This document shows, one piece after another, positions 45,194 to 55,597 of a stretch of 64,000 bases of DNA. Every line of letters starts with the position of its first letter. The first letter of the stretch is position 1. The DNA lies in NCBI GenBank assembly GCA_037157565.1, contig JAZHRO010000002.1, positions 76,062,001-76,126,000 of the forward strand, written 5' to 3'. Under the pieces are notes generated by a model. That model searched no databases and was not told where the DNA came from. It worked only from the letters and a program-made list of their open reading frames with translations. This DNA comes from Thalassia testudinum (taxonomy: Eukaryota > Streptophyta > Magnoliopsida > Alismatales > Hydrocharitaceae). A program made the position numbers and the translations under genes.

Positions 45194-46478
45194 GGGGTGG
45201 AGAAATCTTCCCTCAGATTTTGCCCCTTTCCAAAAGAATCACTTGCACAACTTGTCAAGTCTTTTCCAAATGGATTTTGGAGCTTTGAAAACTGAGAAGA
45301 AGACTGGAATAGAAGTGATGACCGAGTTCAGAAGGATAAGCCATCCTCCTTTGGACAAGTATCGACTACTCCAACTTTCAAGCTTGACAGCTACTTTCTC
45401 AAGCAAGGGATTCCAATTAGACTTCTTAAGTTTAGTGTCCCGCAGGGGAAGACCTAGATACCTGATAGGCAGATTCGTGATGGGTGTGTGCAGACTGATA
45501 GCAAGTGACTCCCGCTCTTGATTATTAAGCCCAAAACAGATGAGTGATTATTTTTGATAGTTTAGCTTTAGACCGGAGATGTCACCGAACATGGAAACCA
45601 TTGTGTATAGGACCTTTGCTTCATTTCTTCCACCTTCCACGAAAAATACGGTGTCATCCGCATATTGTAAAATGGGTGCTAGATTTCTAGAATTAGATAG
45701 TGAGTAACCTTTCACCAAACTTGCCGCTGAAAGTTTGCAAGCGAAGCAAGCCAGAGTATCTGCTGTGAGATTGAAAATAATTTGGGCTAAGAGGGAGCCC
45801 TGTCTAACCCCACGCTGCGGTTGGATCCACGCTCCACATGGTCTAGCATTAATTAGAGGGGAGAAGGATGAGGTAGCTATGCACCTTTTCATCCATTGAA
45901 TCCTTTTTGGAGGGAAGCCTCTTCTTTTCATGATCTCCCATAAATATGGCCAGGATACCGAATCAAAAGCCCTTGAGAAGTCAACCTTCCACATGAAGGC
46001 TTTGCATTTTCACCTACGCCTTCCACAGACCATCTCTTGTGCTACAATAAAAGACTCTTGCAGTGAACGGTTGGGGAGGAATGCTGACTGAACTGGATTT
46101 ATAAGGTGTGCCAGGACACCTCTTAGTCTGATTGCCAAGACTTTGCTAATTATCAACTAAATTGAGTTTGTCAATGCTATCGGTCTAAACTCTTGCAAAC
46201 TTTCCGCTCCTTGTTTCTTTAAAAGTAGAAAAAGGTAGGATTTGTTTAATCTTTCGAAGCCTGAGTTACCTTCTTGAAACTCTTTTATGACTTCCATCAC
46301 ATCTGATTTCACCACCGACCAAAACTTCTTGTAGAAGAAGACTTGGAATCCATCAGGGTCTGGGGAGCCTCAGAATTTAGGCTAGCAATAGCAGTCTCTA
46401 CCTCCTAGACCATGATAGGCACAATAAAATATTCTCAGCTATAGCTTCCGAAACCTGAGAGAAATCAAAGTTTGTGAA
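45194..46478 (-). pseudogene. LINE 2 reverse transcriptase, broken
   Basis: 45548-45994 is the clearest part: VDFSRAFDSVSW, QRGVRQGSLLAQIIFN and the YADD box at 45653-45664. Upstream, at about 46320-46380, lies the SPDPDGFQVFFYKKFW-like motif and at about 46170-46200 the EFRPIAL-like motif, both in broken frames. No full RT is encoded. Confidence 0.87.
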
Positions 46479-47455
46479 TCACCAGGTCCCTTTTCCAGTG
46501 GCTCTAGAGACTTCTTGAAAGTACCTAACAGCTTCTCTTTTGATGTGCCCTGAGGAAGTTAGAACCTGGTCTCCTGATCTTAGTGAGGAGATATAATTAA
46601 CTCTTCTTCTACTACTCGCTGCCATGTGAAAAAATTTTGTATTTGCGTCTCCTTCTTTCAGCCATAGTTGCCTGGACTTTTCTCTCCAATCAATTTTCCT
46701 TTTTAGATCATCTTCTAGGATTACCTCCTGCCAAATCTTGTGCTGCCTACATTCTTCAGCCGATAATTGCTCCCTATTCTCTTTTGCATCAAGAAGTTGT
46801 ACATTCTTTAAGGCCTCTATTCTCTTTTGATCTCTCATGATCTCATTGACTTTGCTGGATTCTTTCATGACAAGTTTCAGTTCTTTGAGCTTAGTCGCAA
46901 GTCTAAAAGTAGTTGAGCCCATCACCTCCCTAGATGACCACTAGTTAGCAATAATTTCCTCGCATCCCTCTTCTTTGAGCCAGGACTTTCTAAACTTAAA
47001 GTAAGTGCCAATTGGAGAGTCTTCCCCACTCTCCCATAATAAGAGAGTATGGTTCGAAAAAGGCTGGTCTAGCCCCTTTACTGATGATAGTTGAAATCCC
47101 CCCAATAGCTCTATATTGCCTAAGAAGCGATCTAGCTTCGATTTCTACCCACTCCAGTTTCTCCATGTGTATTCAGCCCTCGCAGAGGGGTAAACTGATA
47201 GATTAAGAGCCGAGATAGCCATCTGAAATTCTAAGGAGCCGCCATACATTCTACCATTTCCTCTATCATCTTCATTTAAGGTACAATTAAAATCTCCCCC
47301 TATTAGCCAGGGTCTCCCTTCCACTAGTTCTATAGCCCGTGAAAGCTCTTGCCAAAGGGTGCTTCTTGCACTGTTAGCAGATGGGCCATAGACATAGGAT
47401 ATAAAAATTTCTTGGTCTGTTGTCAGTAACTTGAATTTACATGTGATGGTTGATG
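46479..47455 (-). pseudogene. LINE 2 endonuclease and linker
   Basis: From about 47410 to 46930 the frame reads VYGPSANSA, WLIGGDFNCTL and later S-NHTLLLWESGEDSP, an EEP-type endonuclease with the active GGDFN motif. The usual SDH has become SNH, and stops occur. 46479-46925 is the open linker with WREKSRQLWLKEGDANTKFFH, the same as in LINE 1. Confidence 0.85.
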
Positions 47456-48320
47456 GTTGTCAGTAATGCATTTACAACTCTTTTTATTTCTAGCTTCAGA
47501 TTAGCTTTACAACACGGTCTGTATCAAAATCACGCAAATGCGCTAAACTTGTTCTAAAAAAGTTACCTAGATTAGGAGCGGTTGATCAACACAAGTTGAT
47601 TTGGATGAGTTCCCAGCACGGAGCAGTGAGAAAATCCCCTCGAAGATGAGCAATAACATATATTCTCCTGGGAGCTTGTCTCCTAAGATATCTACATATC
47701 ATATCGGGGGCATGTAAGCACCCTGTGCTGGTTCAGATGCCATGGGCAGCATTATCTCGAAATGTCGATTGCCAAGGTCTGGATTTAGCTATAGAAACCC
47801 ATGGGCATGATTATCTCGAAATCTCGAAAGCCAGGGTTCTGGGGTTTGCCATGGGCGGTGCTATTTTGAAGCATCGATTGCTAGGGACCCTTCGAGGATT
47901 GATGGTGGGGACTAAGAATCTGATATAGACTGTGTTGTAAAGCTAATATGAGCTAGAAATAAAAAGAAAAGAGAGAAAACTCTCCAAAAACAAAGAAAAA
48001 TTCCTCTATCTCTCTCTGAAAAAACACACTGCAAACTGAACCTGAGCTAAAACATGTTACAAGCACGGGTGCTTTAACCGCGGAGTTCAATGAACCTTAG
48101 GATAGTTTCTGTGGGCCTTAGAAACCTTCACAGTAGACTGAGGCTAGAGCTGGTCAGGTCCGGGTCTTGGTTGATACTTGATTACCTGTAGGCCTACTAT
48201 CGGCATTCTAACCTAATCTACAAAAGGAAGCACACAGCAAAGTCTTTAAGCATCAAAAGGTTTTATGGTCTAGAATCAAAGCTAATACTTTGAAATTTTG
48301 CTAAGGGACTAGCAAAAGCT
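47456..48320 (+). mobile_element. 3' end of an Athila-like element (B')
   Basis: Noncoding 3' region homologous, inverted, to 12995-13500 of A. It contains three GCCATGGGC...TTATCTCGAAAT units (47739-47890) and the stem TTTGCTAAGGGACTAGCAAAAG at about 48297-48319. The rest of this element's interior is missing, cut by LINE 2. Confidence 0.85.
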
Positions 48321-48333
48321 AGGCATGGGGGTA
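48321..48333 (+). promoter_or_regulatory. PPT before LTR B
   Basis: AGGCATGGGGGTA directly before the LTR start TGATGGGAACACC. This shows the LTR is the 3' LTR of the fragment to its left. Confidence 0.88.
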
Positions 48334-50889
48334 TGATGGGAACACCATCATGAGCCATAACTAGCTCATTTTTGCTCAATTAAGTCAGTAAATGCTCTTA
48401 CATAACTACCAGAGAGTCATAAGTTATTGCAAAATCATTCTGAGGGAAAAATAAGAAACTAGGGTTAAAACTGTAATTTTACCAGCTTATCATGAATGCA
48501 GTGCAACGAAGGGTTTTCTCAGGGGTTGAATGAAAGTCAATTGGTCTTAAAAAGATAACAAGTGGGTTAGAACAATCAGAAAAGGGTTTGCAAGTGTCTT
48601 GAGAATTAAATGACTTTTTGAAACCCTAAAATCAAACCTGCCTAATTAATTGAGGTTTTGATCAAAATAAGATCCACCTAAATCCTCTAAAATGCATAAA
48701 AAAATATTCTCTAGGGTTTAGAACCTTCAATTTGACTATCGGAACCCATTTTGACACAAAATAGAATCATAGACAGACATTTGCCCTAATTTGGGTTTTT
48801 ACATAAATTACCTAATCAAACATGGTCAAAACCAAATCCAACTTCACCATTGGATTCCTTACGTCCAAATTAGGTTTGTACCAAAATTTGGATCCAAGAT
48901 GAGTGTGTCTTGACCTAGTTTTCAAATTAGTCCTGTCTAATTACATTTCTACCCTTAACTTTCAAAACTCTTTCAAATACATCCCCAACTTTGTCATCAT
49001 TCTCACAAAAAGGTCCCTTCCACACAAAACTCCTAATCCTACAACTTTGGTGACAATCAATCGAGGATTTCTCCTTGATTGATTGATGAAACCTTCTCAA
49101 AATTGAACCGGAGATTCCTCTTGAAATCCTCTTTCAATCTGACTGATTCTTGTGCTTCAATTCTTTCCCAATTTCTCATGCGAACACATGAGAAATTTGG
49201 GTTTCTAACTCCAGTGACCTTCCAAGCTTGAGAGCTTGGCTTCTAAGCTCTAATCGACCCCTTGATACCTATATAAAGACTCCTTAGTCCTGCCTGATCC
49301 TTTAAGCTTGAATTCGACCAGAGAAACCATCAAATTCCTCTCTCTCCTCCTCTGGCCGATTTGCCCTTCATGCTCCGGTGACTCTCCCTGCCTTCCCTTG
49401 TCATCTGACCATAATACTAGTGGTAGACTCTTCCTCCTTGCCTTCTTCCGCGTCGTGCAGCACCCACCGGCGCCCCTATCTCATTCATCCTCGCCGTTCA
49501 CCTCTCATTAGAGCAGCTTCGTCTCTGGTGCCGACCATACCTCATCGGCGCCAACTTTGATCTCCTTCATCTGCCTCCCCTTCTAAACAACTCCTCAACT
49601 TCCACTCTTCATTTTCAGACACTCGCCACTTTGTTTCGACCGTTGACCCAACCCACCGTCCTTCATCTTCCACCTCACCGACGTACCTCTGGCGAGCTCG
49701 CATGGCCACTACACTCAACCAAATCGGCCGACGTTCTTCCCTACACCTTCGCCTCGACCCTAGGAGCAAAAGCCCTAACTTAGTTAGGTCGATTGCTCCT
49801 CCACAACCTCCATCGAACACCACACTTTCGCACTTCACCTTCTGTCTCTATCTGGCCACCTCACGCACTCACACCTCACGAACACTCCCGTTCACTTCCT
49901 CACCTCATGGCGACGCTATTAAACCTTTAACTGGGGCTTTTAGCTCGTATTTCATGTTTCAGGTAGTAGGTCCTTCGACTGCCATTGACGAAGCTTCGAC
50001 CGAAGCTTGAAGCTTGCTCCAGCACCTGTAGGTTCCATGTGTCGACTCCAGTTCGCACGGAATCGCTCCAGGAGTCTAAGTGGACCAGAAATTGAAACCT
50101 TTGACTACCATCTTGTGTGAATTGAATGAAGAAGCATTTGCAGCTGCACGTAGAAGAAATGTGGTGGGATTAGTCCCAACTTAGAAGCTGAGGAGCGCCC
50201 GCAGACGAATAAGTTGAATTCCTACCATGGGCTGTTTGCCTTAGCACGCACAGGGGGTGAGGTCTAAGCACGCACGCCTCACGTGCCTTGTCTATGACTC
50301 TGACCCCGCAGACCTGGTGTGCCTGATAACCCGCCTAATCCTAAGCACTCCTTGGCTACGACCCACGCCCGCAGCCTTGGTCCCAGGTGCGCTCTAGGTC
50401 CGAACCCGATTACCCAGAGAGAGAAAGAGAGTAGGGGTAGGGGGGGTTTTGCTGCAAAGGAAATTGGCTGACACTTAGCCAATTCGAGAAGCCCCCCTTC
50501 CCGCATGAAGAGGCTGAATAGAGAAAGAAGAAGAGAAGAGGAGCCGCAGTAGAGTAAAAAGAAGCAGAAGAAGAAGAGGAGAGGAACCACAGCAGAGCAA
50601 GAAGAGAAGAGAAGAAGAGGTTGAGAAGAAAGAGAGGGCTATACATTGTAGCTCGAGATGGTTAAGCCGTTTGATTAAACATTCAGCCATCTGATACTTG
50701 ATTGCTAGGCTTTATTTGGTTGATATTTGTTGTTATTGTGAGGGGTAATTGGTGATTCAAATAATCATTTTATCCCATTCTTTTTGCACTATTTACATTT
50801 GTTTTCATTTCTATATCATTTTTGTTTGGAGTTCTATTATAAATTGCAATTCTTGAGATCTAAATTCCATATTACTCCCTGTATTCGAC

Positions 50890-52542
50890 TGTTGAACGAT
50901 TACGAATCTACGCTAACGTGTTTGGTTTTGGAAAAACCTGCCGTTGTAGTTCGAAAGCGAAGAATTCGTGTTCAACAAATAAGATTTATACCGAAAAAGA
51001 ATTCCGGGTCGAACTCAGGGAGGCTACGTTGATCTATATTCGCAATTATGTTTTTTTTAGGATTTTTGATAAACAAGGTGAAATAATTACAATGGAGCTA
51101 TCAAACTAAGAGAGAGAGAGAGAGAGAAAGAGAACATGCATTCCATATTTCAATTGTTTATACAAGCAAACGAAATGAAAGTTACACTAGAAAGCGGAAA
51201 ATCAATTACACTATAAAGCAGGAAAATTCTACACTAGAAAAGCTGTAAATAAGAATGGGAGAGAGAAGTTATCCTCCTCGACGGTCGCTTGGAGGACGAG
51301 CCGAATGAGACGACGTTTGGATGAACGAGAACGGAGCAGGACGAGGGAGGACGAAGCAGAAGAGCGGGAATGGAGCAGCACGCCGTCGTCGTCGCGGGAT
51401 CCACTTCCGAAGGAGGACGAAAATTTAGACTTTATCTCGCGAGGAGCATCCCGGGTGTGGGACAAGCTTCTCTTGAGCTTTGGAGAGGTAGAGAGGAGAA
51501 GGAAGGGATGAGAATTTCGTATGGAGGGGGTCTCCTTTTATAGTTGCAAGGAGTGGGGGCAAAATGGACATTACAACTTCAAAACAATGAGGGGTCTTTA
51601 GTGACGGATGAAACCGTCGCTAAAGCCCCCAGCGCGCGCGTCGCTTCTGCGCCCACACGAGCCCGCTCAGCCGCCCGCGCATGTAACGCCTACGCGCTTC
51701 TATTGATTTTCAGCGATCGGACGGCTTAAAATCGCGCCTTCAACGCTGCCGCCCGCCCGCCTGCACGTGCGATCGCGCGTCCACGCGGGCGTCCAATCGC
51801 GCGTCGTCCTGATTGAGTGCACGCGGCCGTTGGATCTCCATCTGAAGCTCATCCGCGCCTGCTCAATCGCGCCTTCCGCTCCCTCGCCGCGGCTCGAACT
51901 CGTGCCCCGCGCTCGCGTAAGCGCGCTCGACCGCTGCGCTGCGGGGCACGGATGGTCGAGCGCATGTTTTAAGCGCCGGGCGGCCACAGCCATTGGATCA
52001 AGATCCAACGGCGGAGAGGAGATGGGTGCGCGGTCTTCACAAGATGCATGCGGCCGTTTGGGCGGCTGAGATGGCGCCACGTGGCGCCATCTTGGCCGTC
52101 CATCTTCTGGAAGTTGTAGATGGTGCCACGGATGTCGGATTGACTCGATTTTTGTGTCGCTGGGCTGCGATCGTCGATCCGAATTCATCCGTGCGGTCGG
52201 ATTTGTCATCTGAAGTGTGGATTTACACCATCCTGGCCCTTGATCTTCTAGGGTTCCCCGATCTCTATCTGATGCTACGGATGCCTGATTAGGGCGATCT
52301 TGGAGTCGTTGAACTCCAATCGTCGCCCTGATCACATCCATACGGTTGGATATTTGATCCGAGGCCCCAATAAAATGTTTGCCCTATCCAAGCACATAAA
52401 AGGAGACAATTAACCTCCATTTTATTCAAACTACTCTAAATGCAAGATGATGCATGTTATGCAATATTTATATTATGAAATGCAATCCTATGCTTAAGAA
52501 CATGCATATATAGACATTTTAAGTAGTGTAAATGTGTTTACA
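50890..52542 (-). repeat. 3' LTR of element C
   Basis: 1653 bp, TGTTGAACG...GTTTACA on the plus strand. Minus-strand TATA box (CTATAAAAGG) at 51536-51544. Upstream lie an inverted repeat around 51599-51627 (GTGACGG/CCGTCGC) and a very GC-rich CGCG-dense stretch (51630-51960). The 20-bp perfect palindrome is at 52071-52090. The ORFs on both strands at 51544-52341 follow this composition. Confidence 0.93.
52071..52090. promoter_or_regulatory. Perfect 20-bp palindrome with G-box
   Basis: ATGGCGCCACGTGGCGCCAT equals its own reverse complement. The centre CACGTG is a G-box, a known bZIP/bHLH site, flanked on both sides by GGCGCC. It is kept intact at 57961-57980 in the other LTR despite nearby differences. 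A regulatory role is inferred. Confidence 0.7.
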
Positions 52543-52555
52543 TCATACCCCCATG
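52543..52555 (-). promoter_or_regulatory. 3' PPT of element C
   Basis: The minus strand reads GGCATGGGGGTATGA before the LTR start TGTAAACAC. An inverted repeat TTTTGCTA-GTCCC-TAGCAAAA is at 52562-52582, beside it. Confidence 0.9.
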
Positions 52556-54175
52556 CCTACCTTTTGCTAGTCCCTAGCAAAACTATATGTTATTTATAAA
52601 AGAATTAAGTTAGATTATTTGGACCTGAGTTATTTTCAATCATTAAGAAATTGTCTACTTAGGAACTGAACTTTCAAAGACACAACAGTGCCCGGGTATC
52701 AGCCAAAATGCAGACCGCCTCAAGCCTCGCCTTATTCAAAGAAACATTTCTTTTTCTCTTTTTACTCTTTTCTAATTTTTTTTTTTGGATTTTCAAATTT
52801 TAGGGTTTAAGAGTGGCTTTCTACGGCCATTCAACTCACCCAAGATTTGATGAGAACCCTAAGTTTTAAGCATCTTATTGTGATTGTGATAGACTCGTTG
52901 ACCGGCAATTAGAACGGACTTCGGATTTCTACGCCTCTAGGTGACCTCAAAAAGAATTCTGCCTAAAGGTGTATCTTTACAACCGGTAGCTTTCTCCCTA
53001 CTTTGATTTTTTAACGAGGTCAACACAAGGGTGAATCCAGTGTATATCTCCCCGGTTTATTCTACTTCTCCGCTTCTTCCTAAATGTTTTGGGAATTTTT
53101 AGTGCATTTTCTGAGCTGGGTTCTGGACAGCCGGTCGATGAGCTGTTACCACCGACAACTTGCCAGCCATACTCGTGCGGCGAAGTGTGGCTTATTTCTT
53201 TTTGTTCTTTTCTCCTTTTTGATTTTTTTTTCTTTTTTCTTTTTTTTAAGTAGGTGGCTTCCTTGGTCTAAGATTTACCTAAAGGCAGCAAAAAGAGAAA
53301 GGTCCAGTGACTGGGCTCTGGACAACCTACCTATGGGCTGTTACCCACGATAACTTGCCAGCCATATCACCCTAGAAGGTTCATTAGCTATCCAATTTCC
53401 GTAAAAATCGCCGAACAACGAGTCAGTGCAAAGAAAGTGTGTAGATGCTTAGGACTCGAAATTCCCTCAAATCAGAGGGCGGGTTGATAAGTCGTGTACT
53501 TATCACCCAAACTTATTTATTCCAATTATAATAGAATTAAGATGGTGAGGACTCAAAGACAAATCCACATTTTAGTGGATACACAGGCTAATTAAGTCCA
53601 AAGACCTGAGGGGTCTTTGTGTTCAGATCCTAATGTAGTATTTCATAAGATTGAAAATTTTCTTAAACCCAAATTCTCTTTCCTAATTCTGAAATTTTTA
53701 TTTATTTATTTTTTTTATAAAAGAAAATAAACAAATCTACGGAGTTGACGAATGAATTCAGAGATGAATATCCACCCCCCCATGCCTATCTAATGCAATG
53801 TCCTCATTGTATTAAAAAGACATAAAACAGAGTGAAAAATTGTAGAAAGCACCTGAATTGCGTGAATATCAGGTCCGCTCCAAGATGAAAACGAAAAAGA
53901 ACTGTATAAGTGCTGAGTTTAGTGCCTTCAGCTAGGCACACTGTACAAAGAAAAGAAATGAAGAATTCACATGTGCAGGTCAGAATTAGAATGAACAGAA
54001 GAATCCTCTGACCTGTCAGCAGAGGTCCACAGATGTGGACCAGATTGTGGTGCAGACCCACACCCCATAATCGAGAATATCTTAGGTTCTGGATAAAAAT
54101 TACCCAAAACCTAAAATCAGAATGTAAGTGGGATCGGGCCTGCGATTTCTGAGGATGCAACCCAAGACCAAAAAG
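52556..54175 (-). other. 3' noncoding region of element C
   Basis: No supported ORF. Two units ending in ..AACTTGCCAGCCAT, each preceded by a GCTGTTACC motif, are at 53118-53172 and 53314-53370. A second PPT-like tract CCCCCCCATGCC (53776-53787) is followed by GCAATGTCCTCATTGTA. The ORF at 53804-54160 overlaps this motif and has no feature, so I treat it as chance. Confidence 0.7.
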
Positions 54176-55597
54176 TCAGGTTACAGAAAATTGAAGCTCA
54201 AAAGGATAATCGTTGAATGTGTGCTTGAGTTGAACATCCTCGAAACAAATGTCGTAAGGGTTCTGATTTGATGGTTTCAGCTTAAAAGGAACCCTTTGAC
54301 TCAATCTTCCATTTCCTCCAAAATTAACTTCCCAAATCAGAACTTCCCTGCTCCTATCCTCCTCATTAAGTGTATCAAATTCCAAGACCTCTTGTATATT
54401 CATCACCCCGTCTGGAATCTCCAAGTCTAAATGATGTGGCAGAATCAAAATTGACTTGGGTCTAATTATCTCAGAATTAGAATCATCAATAAGCTCAACA
54501 GGGTGTAACTGATAATCAGGGCATTGAATTGATTCCTCCAGAAAATGTGATTCTGGATCCGTAATGTATGCCCTAATAAGATCAGTTTCCTCAGTTATTG
54601 GGCTATTAAATGATCTATCAGATTCCTTAGGCCCAATTGTCTCACAGAAATCATGTTCAGAAAACTCGCGTGAGACTTCGCAACTTGAATCTTCACCATT
54701 AGGATCCGTATCAATGTATGTCCCAAAATCAGTTGTCACTTTCTGTTCCAAGGAGACATATGTTTCCTCGTAACCCGACTTAGGGATCTCAGGTGAAGAA
54801 ATCAAATCATCCTTAATTGGCTGTTTTAATTCAATCTGGTCAGCCTCGTAACACGTGTCCCCCCCAACAGGTGCCTGAGCAGGTTCTGTCATTGACTTTC
54901 CTGAAGAGAGTTTATCCTGGGAATTATTCCAAGATTGAATCAAAGCAACCACGAATCTCATCCTCAATTTCGCTAATTTCCCAAGTAGAAACTCACCCAG
55001 GTTCTTATCCTTAACATCCTGGAGCCAATCCAACAAAGACTTGTTTAAATCATCAATCATTTCAATCAGGGGCTCCAATCTCTCAATGCAAGGTATTGGC
55101 TGAACTTCTAAAGATTGAATGATATTCCTCAAGTTAGCCAGAACCTTATCTTGAACCTGATTAACCTGAACCAAATGAGTTGGTTCAGGGTTGGGTGGGT
55201 TTGACATCAATGTAGAGGATTTAACGAATTGAGATTCGTTATACCCATCCTGATAATAGGTCATTTCAGATTGTTCAAAAGATGGTGATGACCTAAAGGT
55301 AGTGAAATCAGAGGATGGGTAAGGATCAGTGTATCCTTCTTGATTGTAGATCGTATTAGGTTGTTCATGAAAGGAGGACGATCTATAATCGATGTAACTC
55401 TGAGAAGGATAGAAATCAGAATCAAAGTGTTCAGGGTTATACCCTAAACACGGGGGTCCGAAATTGTATCCCCAATCCGAATTATCCCAACTAACTGATG
55501 GTCGATTACAATACGAGTTGGGATAATCGTCATGTTGAGGATAATTTACAACAGGAGGGAAAGAGCGGGAATGCGTGAAATATGTGGAAGGATTCAT
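54176..55597 (-). CDS. Orphan protein of element C (unknown function)
   Basis: An intact ORF of 473 codons from the ATG at 55597; the frame is open to an earlier ATG at 55633. I do not recognise a family. The N-terminal third is rich in Tyr, Ser, Pro, Asn and Asp and contains two 30-residue imperfect repeats (residues about 63-92 and 93-122, sharing YPS..., FRSS/YRSSSF and ..YNQEGY/YYQDGY). The middle (about 145-230) is predicted-looking helical with Leu/Ile spacing (VLANLRNIIQSL, LIEMIDDLNKSLLDWL, FLLGKLAKLRMRFVVALIQSW). The C-terminal half is acidic, with a more ordered end (EVNFGGNGRLSQRVPFKLKP). No zinc knuckle, protease or polymerase motif is seen. Its position, directly after the leader and where gag normally lies, suggests it is the element's only protein. 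A few words (DPYP..S, SW.N) recall the linker of Athila Gag, so it may be a very diverged gag remnant. Confidence 0.8.
   Translation of the reverse strand: MNPSTYFTHSRSFPPVVNYPQHDDYPNSYCNRPSVSWDNSDWGYNFGPPCLGYNPEHFDSDFYPSQSYIDYRSSSFHEQPNTIYNQEGYTDPYPSSDFTTFRSSPSFEQSEMTYYQDGYNESQFVKSSTLMSNPPNPEPTHLVQVNQVQDKVLANLRNIIQSLEVQPIPCIERLEPLIEMIDDLNKSLLDWLQDVKDKNLGEFLLGKLAKLRMRFVVALIQSWNNSQDKLSSGKSMTEPAQAPVGGDTCYEADQIELKQPIKDDLISSPEIPKSGYEETYVSLEQKVTTDFGTYIDTDPNGEDSSCEVSREFSEHDFCETIGPKESDRSFNSPITEETDLIRAYITDPESHFLEESIQCPDYQLHPVELIDDSNSEIIRPKSILILPHHLDLEIPDGVMNIQEVLEFDTLNEEDRSREVLIWEVNFGGNGRLSQRVPFKLKPSNQNPYDICFEDVQLKHTFNDYPFELQFSVT

Larger units (their letters stand above)
44050..47455 (-). mobile_element. 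Second L1-type LINE, decayed
   Basis: Minus-strand L1 with endonuclease, RT and C-terminal domain in the expected order and a T-run (poly-A of the minus strand) at about 44046-44068. It is 5'-truncated inside the endonuclease at about 47455, where Athila 3' sequence starts. Protein pieces resemble those of the first LINE (VKGYSLSNS, MKRCI.TSSFSPL, KIKIFLWL), so both belong to one family. Stops and frameshifts make it inactive. Confidence 0.9.

Noticed and set aside
51700..52341. 213-codon minus-strand ORF in the LTR of C
   Set aside because: Lies in a GC-rich LTR segment, is broken differently in the other LTR (57578-58099), and has no domain.
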